Of a stretch of DNA of 12,723 nucleotides, positions 1 to 5,793 are shown piece after piece; position 1 is the first letter of the stretch, and every line of letters begins with the position of its first letter. Under the pieces are notes generated by a model. The model worked only from the letters and a program-made list of their open reading frames with translations. It was not told the origin of the DNA and did no database searches. This DNA comes from Candidatus Peribacteraceae bacterium (lineage in GTDB: Bacteria > Patescibacteriota > Gracilibacteria > Peribacterales > Peribacteraceae): the NCBI GenBank assembly GCA_013140485.1, contig JABFSS010000120.1, positions 1-12,723 on the forward strand. Direction: 5' to 3'. Position numbers and translations under genes: made by a program.

Positions 1-14
1 ACGAAGCGGAGAAG

Positions 15-539
15 ATGCAGCGCGGCATCGGCCTGCTGGAAGGCGAAGTGATGGAATACGTGGTGACGCGCCATCCGCTCTACCTGGTCATCGGCTGCAT
101 TCCGCCGCTGCTTTCAACGACTGTTGGCGTGGTGGTCCTTCTTTCGTTCAACACGCATCCGGTCCCCATTACCGTCGCGTCCTGTCTCTTCATCTTCGCG
201 CTGCTCTTCCTCTGGAAGACGTGGCTCGACTTCAGCTACGACGTCATTTACGTCACGAACCGCCGGCTGATTTTGCAGAACCAGTACATTCTCGGCAGAA
301 GCGTCAACCAGGTGAATTACCATGCGATCACCAATGTGATTCCGTACTATCCGTCGATGTTAAGTTACGTCTTGCGCTACGGTTCCATTAAAATCGAAAC
401 GACGGCCGCCGAGCACGGGCACCTCGAAATGCACACCGTGCGGCAGCACGAAAAGGCGGCGCACGTGATCATGGAAAAATCGTTCGCGAAAGGAAGACAG
501 AGTGCGCCCGCGGTCACTGCGCCTTCGGCAGGTACTTGA
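15..539 (+). CDS. Bacterial PH-domain membrane protein (bPH_2/YdbS-like), 5' end uncertain
   Basis: Two hydrophobic segments (about residues 22-45 and 51-70, counted from the ATG at 15) are followed by a bPH_2-type domain (about 74-135) with the typical pattern DVIYVTNRRLI, then a conserved-looking ITNV and YGSIKIET. Proteins of this family are anchored in the membrane with the PH fold on one face; their molecular function is mostly unknown. The frame is open back to base 3, so the true start may lie outside the window. The ATG at 15 is preceded by GGAG only 3 nt away, which is too close to be convincing. The C-terminal 26 bp overlap the end of the convergent M23 gene, and no terminator is visible between them. 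Family call is fairly secure; the start is not. Confidence 0.8.
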   Translation: MQRGIGLLEGEVMEYVVTRHPLYLVIGCIPPLLSTTVGVVVLLSFNTHPVPITVASCLFIFALLFLWKTWLDFSYDVIYVTNRRLILQNQYILGRSVNQVNYHAITNVIPYYPSMLSYVLRYGSIKIETTAAEHGHLEMHTVRQHEKAAHVIMEKSFAKGRQSAPAVTAPSAGT

Positions 540-1518
540 GAGGATCCACCGGGACTCCGTTCACATACAATCCAAAGTGGAGATGCGGACCGGTCGACGA
601 GCCTCCGCCTTTGAGACCCGGCATCCCTCCTGTTTTGCCGAGACGGTCTCCTGCGCGCACACGCTGGCCCGGGCGTACCGCGAATTCGCTGATGTGCCCG
701 TAGACAGTGGCGAAGCCGTCGTGATCGATGGTGATGTAGTTGTAGCCGAGACCGTGGTCGACGACGTTCTTCACGACGCCGTCCGCGGCGGCGACCAGGT
801 CGCTGCCCTGCGCAACGGGAATGTCGATGGCGTAGTGATCGACTTTGAAGCGCTCTTTGTATCCCGGGTCGAGGAAGTACGCGGAGATGCCGAGCGTCGC
901 TTTCACCGGCCAGTAGATTCCAACGTCATTTTTCGGCGAACCCGTCGCGGCGGCCATCGCATCCTCTTCGGCATTCCACATCTGCCGGAACGCGCCGCGC
1001 AAGAAGTCTTCGGCTTTCTGCTGGTCTTTCACGAGCGACGTCAGCAGCTGCACGCTGCGGCGGAACTCTTCTTCCAGCTCAGGATCGATGGTCTCACCCA
1101 ACGCATCGCGCTCTTTTTGGAGCCCTGCCAGCTGGTCGCGGATGATGTCCTGTTTTTCACGGAGGAACTCCTGCTCCGCCCGCGCCCACTTGACCCGCAT
1201 CGCCGTCTGCGTGAGACGGGGCGTGTCGTCTTCCTCATCATCGCTCTGCACTTGTGCAGCGAACGGCGAAGGAGACGGGCGCTCATCATGCGTGTGCGTC
1301 GCTTCGATGGCGGCAGCCGTCCCCGCAGCGGGAGCGGACGCCCCCTCGATACGTTCGCCGCTCCGCGGCGAACTACTTGGGGCAAGCATCGACGGAGCTT
1401 CAATGACAGTCGCATCTACAGTTTTCTCGCCCGACGAGAAGTAGAGCGCCCAGCCCGAGACCGCGGCAATCGCAAGGAGTGCCACGCCCGGTTTCGGCAG
1501 ATGAATTTCTATTTGCAT
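514..1518 (-). CDS. Membrane-anchored LytM/M23 peptidoglycan endopeptidase
   Basis: 334 aa. Residues 10-28 form a single N-terminal hydrophobic anchor. A Ser/Pro/Ala-rich linker (about 35-100) and a charged helical, probably coiled-coil segment (about 105-190) follow, then an M23 domain (about 225-327). All expected zinc and catalytic residues are present: H228 and D232 (HYAID), H275 (VYGH), and H312/H314 in PHLHF. The enzyme should therefore be an active glycyl or D-Ala endopeptidase that cuts peptide cross-links, rather than a degenerate EnvC/NlpD-type activator. The linker holds an in-frame palindromic element (residues 46-60; see 1341-1382). The ATG at 1518 is supported by an extended -10 box ending 8 nt upstream. 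The gene is divergent from the TMTC-like gene and overlaps the PH-domain gene by 26 bp at its 3' end. Confidence 0.93.
   Translation of the reverse strand: MQIEIHLPKPGVALLAIAAVSGWALYFSSGEKTVDATVIEAPSMLAPSSSPRSGERIEGASAPAAGTAAAIEATHTHDERPSPSPFAAQVQSDDEEDDTPRLTQTAMRVKWARAEQEFLREKQDIIRDQLAGLQKERDALGETIDPELEEEFRRSVQLLTSLVKDQQKAEDFLRGAFRQMWNAEEDAMAAATGSPKNDVGIYWPVKATLGISAYFLDPGYKERFKVDHYAIDIPVAQGSDLVAAADGVVKNVVDHGLGYNYITIDHDGFATVYGHISEFAVRPGQRVRAGDRLGKTGGMPGLKGGGSSTGPHLHFGLYVNGVPVDPLKYLPKAQ
1341..1382. repeat. Palindromic repeat family B, copy 1, inside the M23 coding region
   Basis: The unit begins CCCCCTCGATAC, has 9-bp perfect arms (GTTCGCCGC at 1353-1361, GCGGCGAAC at 1365-1373) around TCC, and ends TACTTGGGG. 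It is 42 bp, so 14 codons long, and supplies residues 46-60 of the protein linker. The same flanks with different arms occur at 5575-5611 and 10278-10314. Confidence 0.7.
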
Positions 1519-1526
1519 TTCTTCTT

Positions 1527-1535
1527 ATAATAGCA
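1527..1535 (-). promoter_or_regulatory. Extended -10 promoter of the M23 gene
   Basis: On the minus strand the sequence reads TGCTATTAT, followed by 8 nt and then the ATG. The predicted transcription start falls at or within 1-2 nt of the start codon, so the mRNA would be leaderless. No convincing -35 box is visible, as is common for extended -10 promoters. Confidence 0.55.
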
Positions 1536-1607
1536 GAATTACGCGATTTGAGCCATACCCTGATAGATGAAATCATACTCAGAAAGCTAATCGTCAAGTG
1601 GACACCT

Positions 1608-1662
1608 CGCTGTCATCCTGAGCTGTCCTTCACCCTCTCAGGATAAACTCCGGACGACAGCG
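1608..1662. repeat. Nested imperfect palindrome in the divergent M23/TMTC intergenic region
   Basis: Outer arms CGCTGTC (1608-1614) and GACAGCG (1656-1662) enclose inner arms ATCCTGAG (1615-1622) and CTCAGGAT (1637-1644). Both flanking genes point away from it, so it cannot be their terminator. It resembles dispersed TGTCATCCTGAG-type repeats and is most likely a degenerate copy of a repeat family. Confidence 0.5.
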
Positions 1663-1664
1663 CC

Positions 1665-1703
1665 GATGTCTATGGTTCGCAAGCTCACCATGACATCTAT
1701 ACT
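1665..1703 (+). promoter_or_regulatory. Promoter of the TMTC-like gene with overlapping inverted repeat
   Basis: A -10 box TATACT lies at 1698-1703, 9 nt before the ATG at 1713, predicting a leader of 2-3 nt. Immediately upstream is an inverted repeat: GATGTC-T-ATGGT (1665-1676) and ACCAT-GACATC (1687-1697), spaced by 10 nt. It covers the -35 region and spacer, so it could be an operator. No good -35 hexamer is seen. Confidence 0.45.
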
Positions 1704-1712
1704 TTTGCCATC

Positions 1713-3530
1713 ATGGAAAAACTGATTGCAACACGCCTGACCCGTTGGCAAACATTCACGTTGATCTGCGGAGTGACGTTCCTCTTGATTCTGGCGGCCT
1801 TCGGGCGCTCGCTCTTCCAAGGCTTCGCACCGCTCGATGACGACCTGCTCATCACGATGAACCTCGCGATCCGCGGGCTCACCTGGGAACATCTCAAAAC
1901 CGTCTTCACCACCTACGATCCCGAACTCTATATTCCACTGACCTTCGTCAGTTACCAGATCGATTACATGATCGGGGGGCCGGCGCCGTGGATCTATCAC
2001 CTGACCAACCTTCTGCTGCACGCGGGGAATGCGATGTTGGTGATGTGGGTGATGTTCCTCCTCACCAAGAAAAAATGGTTATCGATATCCGCAGGATTGA
2101 TTTTCGCGGTGCATCCGTTAAACACCGAAGCCGTCGTCTGGCTCGCGGGACGGAAAGATCTGTTGTCGACGTTTTTCTTTCTTGCGGCGTGGGTTGGGTA
2201 TATCCATTATCGAATGATAAGGGGCGTTTCGCGAAACGCCCCTACGGCAACATATTGCGTTTCCATCGTATTATTCATCCTCGCCTTGCTGTCGAAGGTC
2301 ATGGCCATGACGTTACCGGCGATCCTGATTTTGACCGATGTCCTGATCGAAAAAAGAAAATGGGAATGGCGAATGTTGATCGATAAAATTCCGTACGCGA
2401 TGCTCTCCGGCATATTTCTGTTCGTCGCGACGGCGGGGAAAGAACGGATCATCGCGAATCATTCACTCTACGAAACAGCCCTGATGGCAGCCAAAAGCAC
2501 GGTATTTTATCTGCAGAAATTCCTCCTGCCGGTCCGCCTCGGCGTCTTCTATCCGTATCACGGAGAGATCAGCCTGTTCCTGCCGACGTTTCTGATTGGG
2601 ACGTTGATTGTGATTGCGCTGATCGCAGGCGCAGCATATTTTTTTGTCCGCAGGCAGCGATGGGCCACGTTCGGGATCGCGTTCTTTTTGATAACCCTCG
2701 CACCCACGTTCATCAACTTCCACAAAGGCGGCGAAATGTATTTCGCGTCCGACCGGTATCCGTATTTGCCGATGGTGGGGTTGGTGTTTTTGATTGCGAT
2801 GATGATCGTGATTCGAGAGAAGGGCGCCCCCGCGGGGCGCCCCTACAGTCATTTTTGGATATCGTGCGCAGGTGGAGGGGTCATTATCGCACTGACCACC
2901 CTCTCATTTTTCCAAACAAAAATTTGGGATTCACCGCAGGCGCTGTTCGGCAACACGCTTCGCCTGTATCCAGAATCGGTCGCGGCGCGGGTCGCCCTTG
3001 CGTCGATGGACAAACAGATGGGCAGATACGACCAGGCGATCAAGCTCCTGCGGGACGGCCTGGCTCACGGGGAAAACCTCCAGCTGCGCATGGCCCTGGG
3101 CTCCGTGTACGCGAAAATCGGGCGGGTGGACGACGCGGCGGATCAATTTACGCAGGCATTGACGCTGGAACCGGATAATCCCGAGCCGTTCGTCGCTTTG
3201 GGCGTGTTGGACGAATACAACAAGAAAATCCCTGAAGCGATGGAGAAATACAGCAAGGCCGTCGACCTTGATCCGTCCTACGTATCGGCGCGGAACAAGC
3301 TCGGAAGCCTGCTCCTGGAAAACGGGAAGAAGGAGGCAGCTGAAGAGCAGTTCCGTGCTGCCTTGAAATGGAATCCGAATGCGGAAGGAGTGCTCTACAA
3401 CCTCTCGTTGATCTTGGATATGGACGGGAAAACGGACGAAGCGCTGGAACTTTTGGAGAGGGCGCATGCGCTGAATCCGGATGATGTGACGATTTCATCG
3501 GCGCTTGAGAGGCATCGACATGCGCAATGA
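1713..3530 (+). CDS. TMTC-like multi-pass glycosyltransferase with C-terminal TPR repeats
   Basis: 605 aa. The N-terminal two thirds are polytopic membrane protein and the C-terminal part (about 415-600) consists of TPR units at roughly 34-residue spacing (for example 456-489, 490-523, 524-557, 558-591). Signatures of the TMTC/DUF1736 family (CAZy GT105 in animals, GT-C fold) are visible: acidic triplet D42-D44 in the first external loop, HPLNTEAVVWLAGRKD at 134-149, and FASDRYPYLP at 344-353. Animal TMTCs transfer mannose from dolichyl-phosphate-mannose to protein; the substrate of bacterial homologues is generally unknown, so protein O-glycosylation outside the membrane is inference. Two palindromic elements are read in-frame, encoding residues 170-177 and 370-377, both at loops next to membrane segments. 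The start follows a -10 box by 9 nt. It ends 4 bp from the next convergent gene. Confidence 0.87.
   Translation: MEKLIATRLTRWQTFTLICGVTFLLILAAFGRSLFQGFAPLDDDLLITMNLAIRGLTWEHLKTVFTTYDPELYIPLTFVSYQIDYMIGGPAPWIYHLTNLLLHAGNAMLVMWVMFLLTKKKWLSISAGLIFAVHPLNTEAVVWLAGRKDLLSTFFFLAAWVGYIHYRMIRGVSRNAPTATYCVSIVLFILALLSKVMAMTLPAILILTDVLIEKRKWEWRMLIDKIPYAMLSGIFLFVATAGKERIIANHSLYETALMAAKSTVFYLQKFLLPVRLGVFYPYHGEISLFLPTFLIGTLIVIALIAGAAYFFVRRQRWATFGIAFFLITLAPTFINFHKGGEMYFASDRYPYLPMVGLVFLIAMMIVIREKGAPAGRPYSHFWISCAGGGVIIALTTLSFFQTKIWDSPQALFGNTLRLYPESVAARVALASMDKQMGRYDQAIKLLRDGLAHGENLQLRMALGSVYAKIGRVDDAADQFTQALTLEPDNPEPFVALGVLDEYNKKIPEAMEKYSKAVDLDPSYVSARNKLGSLLLENGKKEAAEEQFRAALKWNPNAEGVLYNLSLILDMDGKTDEALELLERAHALNPDDVTISSALERHRHAQ
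2221..2242. repeat. Palindromic repeat family A, copy 1, inside the TMTC-like gene
   Basis: A perfect 22-bp palindrome with 11-bp arms (left arm GGGGCGTTTCG) and no loop, flanked by AA on the left and TAC on the right. It is read in-frame as R170-P177, in a loop between two membrane segments. Confidence 0.7.
2822..2842. repeat. Palindromic repeat family A, copy 2, inside the TMTC-like gene
   Basis: Arms GGGCGCCCC (2822-2830) and GGGGCGCCC (2834-2842) surround CGC, flanked by AA and CTAC. The outer part matches copy 1 (AAGGG(G)CG ... CGCCCCTAC) while the inner arms differ but remain self-complementary. It encodes K370-P377, again beside a membrane segment. Confidence 0.7.
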
Positions 3531-3534
3531 AGGG

Positions 3535-4887
3535 CTATATCGGATTGCCCAATTTCGTCAAAATCGTTCGCGCTGCTTCATCTAGATAGGGCTGACATGC
3601 TTCCTGTGCTGCCGCATCGAACAACAGCGTTTCAATGCCGAGTTTTTCACAAATCTTCTTTTCGACCATTTCATATACCAAAATGTACAGTACGGCATTG
3701 GTCATTGGAGCGAGATTTTCCATTGTTTCCCCGGCCTGAATATTTGAGCTCACTTTTTGAATGCTTGCTTCGTTCAAAACAATTTGACGCTCTGTGGGAT
3801 TCACCAAGAGCTTTCTGAACAGGCGACAAAGTTCGATATCAGTAGCATCCATTTCCAGTTTGCCCACGAGCGGAAGATCTTTTGCCAAATCCATCCACGT
3901 ACATTGAGCCATTTGTTCAGCCGGAGCTTCATGGATGCGCCGAATCAGTTCCGTCCGATCATCGGCGACTTCCGTGACTTCATGGGTGGAAGCATCGACG
4001 TCGACCAATCGAATAAGCTTTCCCTCACTGGCCCGATCAAACATAAAAATATTGAACGCCCGGTATTCATCCACGAGATCAAATTCTCGACCTTCCTCCA
4101 AAATCTCATTCGCAATGGATTCCGCAGTCACGGCATCGGCACTCTGGACGTGTTGACCATTGCTTTCCGCAGCCGAGACTCCTGTGACGGACGTACCGTT
4201 TATTTTTTGGTTTGAATCGCCATAAGTGATATTTAGAGCCGCTTCATTCGTGCTTGTCAGATTGTGAGTGACGACATCCGCGCCGGGAGTAGACGTCGGG
4301 GATTCTGCATTTGCTTCAAGATGGCTTCCTTCTTTTGTTTCCGGCCCCTGCGGAACTGCTTCAGTATGTTCGGCGACAAATGCGTCGGCAACTTTCTGAG
4401 CTGTAACTTCATCTTTAGGAGGATTCGCTTGCAAGGCCGCCTGTTCCCGCTCTGCTTCTTTCTCCATTTGCTCAAAGAACTTCACCGTGTCTTCGAGAAT
4501 GCGAATTTCAGGACTGACTTGCGCAGGCAAACTGGGTGAGCCGGCAGCCTTGTCATTCTCATCGCCGATAATCTCATTCACAAGCGCGCGGTGACCTTCG
4601 GGGACAGTCCATGTTGATTGCTTCGTGTCTATGAGCGCGATATGCAAGAGTGCTCTTTTTGCCTCTTCTTTTGCAGTCCTATAGACGGTCGCTATCTTTG
4701 CGATCACCAAAAAGGGCTTGAGGAGTGGCACCATTTCGCCCGCAGCGATGAGAGCCGCAGTCGCTATTTCCTTCGCGACTCCTTTTACAAGTTCGCGCTC
4801 CAGGCCTTCTGGCTGCTTTCCACCGAAGACGCGCTCGATGAGGCCGGGCTTTCGTTCTTCTGGAGCCGGAGGAAAAGGATTACCCAT
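3535..4887 (-). CDS. Hypothetical protein, 450 aa, no recognised family
   Basis: I do not recognise this protein. From the ATG at 4887 it shows a Pro-rich start, a hydrophobic to amphipathic helix region (about 41-70), a long low-complexity Glu/Ala/Thr/Asn-rich middle (about 115-255) and a well-ordered, helical-looking C-terminal domain (about 256-450) with C329, C354, C413 and C431. There is no signal peptide. The frame extends to an upstream ATG at 4923, but a promoter (TTGTGT, 17 nt, TAAAAT) lies within that extension and ends 7 nt before 4887, so the shorter start is preferred. The gene seems somewhat more AT-rich than its neighbours. It converges on the TMTC-like gene with a 4-bp gap and has no partner in the same direction. 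A scaffold or membrane-associated role would be a guess. Confidence 0.75.
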   Translation of the reverse strand: MGNPFPPAPEERKPGLIERVFGGKQPEGLERELVKGVAKEIATAALIAAGEMVPLLKPFLVIAKIATVYRTAKEEAKRALLHIALIDTKQSTWTVPEGHRALVNEIIGDENDKAAGSPSLPAQVSPEIRILEDTVKFFEQMEKEAEREQAALQANPPKDEVTAQKVADAFVAEHTEAVPQGPETKEGSHLEANAESPTSTPGADVVTHNLTSTNEAALNITYGDSNQKINGTSVTGVSAAESNGQHVQSADAVTAESIANEILEEGREFDLVDEYRAFNIFMFDRASEGKLIRLVDVDASTHEVTEVADDRTELIRRIHEAPAEQMAQCTWMDLAKDLPLVGKLEMDATDIELCRLFRKLLVNPTERQIVLNEASIQKVSSNIQAGETMENLAPMTNAVLYILVYEMVEKKICEKLGIETLLFDAAAQEACQPYLDEAARTILTKLGNPI

Positions 4888-4894
4888 TAAGCAT

Positions 4895-4923
4895 ATTTTA
4901 ACACAAATTGTTTGTTTACACAA
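4895..4923 (-). promoter_or_regulatory. Sigma70-type promoter of the 450-aa gene
   Basis: Minus strand: -35 TTGTGT (4918-4923), 17-nt spacer, -10 TAAAAT (4895-4900) with TG one base upstream (TGTTAAAAT). Seven nt separate the -10 from the ATG at 4887, predicting a leaderless message and fixing the start codon. Confidence 0.65.
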
Positions 4924-5050
4924 TAATTCATGGCCTGACCATCCTTAACACTATCAGGTACGCTCTCCCGAGGCTCTCTAAGAGTTTGTGTCCGCGGAAT
5001 AAAAGTTCCTTGCAAACTTCATGAACCTGCTAGTTGCGGCAACAACGGTG

Positions 5051-5410
5051 TTATTTCGCTCTGAGCAAAACCATTTTGAAGCGTTCCGGTTCATATCTTT
5101 CCTGCAATTTTTCGGTCGACGTTGGTTCTATCGGCCATCCAAAATTTCCTCTATGAGAAATCGTTCCATTAGATCCTACATGGACCATGTGTACATGCTG
5201 TCCGTTTCTTGCATCTATAAATAAGATGGCATTGGCATCTTTAATATCTGGAACCTGGTCAAAATCATCAAGATCGACCATAAACCCGATTTTTTCTGGA
5301 TCGAGTCCTAGTTTGTAATATACATAACCAAAACAGTTGGTCATTGGTGCATCTTTATCCGGGTACTTTTCATCTGGGGACTTTTCAAGATTCTCTTTCA
5401 GTGGATTCAT
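5051..5410 (-). CDS. Minimal NlpC/P60-like cysteine hydrolase, 119 aa
   Basis: The central and C-terminal parts follow the NlpC/P60 layout: C26 at the start of a helix (NCFGYVYYKLGL), a strand with an acidic turn (DANAILFID, 59-67), then H77 in MVHVG and H86 in TISHRG. These give a plausible Cys-His-His set. In this fold the usual role is cleavage of peptidoglycan stem peptides or other amide bonds. No signal peptide or membrane anchor is visible, and at 119 aa it is near the minimum for the fold, so it may act in the cytoplasm or be exported by an unseen route. The family call rests on motif spacing and is moderate. It has its own promoter (TTGATA, 17 nt, TAAAAT) and no Shine-Dalgarno sequence. 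It lies directly downstream of tRNA-Trp and its partial copies. Confidence 0.72.
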   Translation of the reverse strand: MNPLKENLEKSPDEKYPDKDAPMTNCFGYVYYKLGLDPEKIGFMVDLDDFDQVPDIKDANAILFIDARNGQHVHMVHVGSNGTISHRGNFGWPIEPTSTEKLQERYEPERFKMVLLRAK

Positions 5411-5439
5411 GTGTGTATGTGCTAGAAATATTCACGAGT

Positions 5440-5468
5440 ATTTTACAGCATTTTTTCTCATGTATCAA
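5440..5468 (-). promoter_or_regulatory. Promoter of the NlpC-like gene
   Basis: Minus strand TTGATA (5463-5468), exact 17-nt spacer, TAAAAT (5440-5445). The predicted leader is about 22 nt with no Shine-Dalgarno match. The -35 box abuts the partial tRNA copy at 5469. Confidence 0.65.
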
Positions 5469-5481
5469 TGGCAGGCGCGGT
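5469..5481 (-). repeat. Partial copy 1 of the tRNA-Trp 3' end
   Basis: Thirteen bases TGGCAGGCGCGGT match the plus-strand view of the tRNA-Trp end (CCA plus discriminator plus acceptor 3' strand, 5683-5695). It sits at the base of an imperfect hairpin (about 5478-5513) and touches the promoter of the NlpC-like gene. Confidence 0.6.
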
Positions 5482-5555
5482 CAGCCGTCGCCTCTGGGCT
5501 ATGGCCGACCGTTCGCAGATTATTCAGCTTCCGAATTTTGATGAAATTATTACTC

Positions 5556-5575
5556 TGGCAGGCGCGGTAGGGCTC
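5556..5575 (-). repeat. Partial copy 2 of the tRNA-Trp 3' end
   Basis: Twenty bases identical to 5683-5702, covering CCA, the acceptor 3' strand and the 3' half of the T stem. Same orientation as the intact tRNA, 127 bp away. It runs directly into palindromic repeat B at 5575. Confidence 0.75.
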
Positions 5576-5611
5576 CCCTCGATACGTCCGCCTCGGGCGG
5601 ACTACTCGGGG
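5575..5611. repeat. Palindromic repeat family B, copy 2
   Basis: CCCCTCGATAC, then 7-bp arms GTCCGCC (5586-5592) and GGCGGAC (5596-5602) around TCG, then TACTCGGGG. Intergenic. The flanks match the copies at 1341-1382 and 10278-10314 while the arms differ. GTAGGGC just before it and GCCCTAC after it form a further outer inverted repeat. Confidence 0.75.
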
Positions 5612-5645
5612 TAAACTTCTCGCCCTACAACTGAGATGTAATCTC

Positions 5646-5680
5646 GGCGTAGTTCCATGCCGCAGCATGGAACGAAGCCG
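5646..5680 (-). other. Strong hairpin just 3' of tRNA-Trp
   Basis: Nine-bp perfect arms GTTCCATGC (5652-5660) and GCATGGAAC (5665-5673) with a 4-nt loop, extended by CGGC/GCCG across a small internal loop. It begins 2-3 nt after the tRNA CCA. No U-tract follows, so it may be a processing or stability element, or another repeat, rather than a normal terminator. Confidence 0.5.
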
Positions 5681-5682
5681 GA

Positions 5683-5758
5683 TGGCAGGCGCGGTAGGGC
5701 TCGAACCTACGACCCCAGGTTTTGGAGACCTGTGCTCTACCAGCTGAGCTACGCGCCT
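5683..5758 (-). tRNA. tRNA-Trp (anticodon CCA), 3' CCA encoded
   Basis: A full 76-nt cloverleaf is readable on the minus strand. The acceptor 5' strand AGGCGCG (5752-5758) pairs with CGCGCCT (5687-5693). A D arm with GCTCAGCTGGTAGAGC, an anticodon stem CAGGT/ACCTG around CT-CCA-AA, and a T arm GTAGG-TTCGAGC-CCTAC follow, then discriminator G and encoded CCA (5683-5685). Anticodon CCA and discriminator G identify tryptophan. It lies 32 nt after the Fic stop codon. Confidence 0.96.
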
Positions 5759-5784
5759 ACGAGAAGAAGAAAAGAGCTGTGACT

Positions 5785-5793
5785 AGACTATCA
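5785..5793 (-). promoter_or_regulatory. Candidate extended -10 for tRNA-Trp
   Basis: Minus strand TGATAGTCT, where the TGA is also the Fic stop codon. It would start transcription about 20 nt before the mature tRNA. The -10 hexamer TAGTCT is the same as that of topA. The -35 is weak, so read-through from the Fic gene is an alternative. Confidence 0.35.

Noticed and set aside
502..1530. Long open frame on the plus strand opposite the M23 gene
   Set aside because: Arg/Val-rich translation with no domain; it is the antisense of a gene with an intact M23 active site.
4990..5030. Intrinsic terminator after the NlpC-like gene (AAGTT/AACTT then TTTTATT)
   Set aside because: The stem is only 5 bp and AT-rich; too weak to call.
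5411..5760. Integrated mobile element at tRNA-Trp
   Set aside because: Tandem tRNA-end copies exist but no integrase, relaxase or transposase is encoded between them or nearby.
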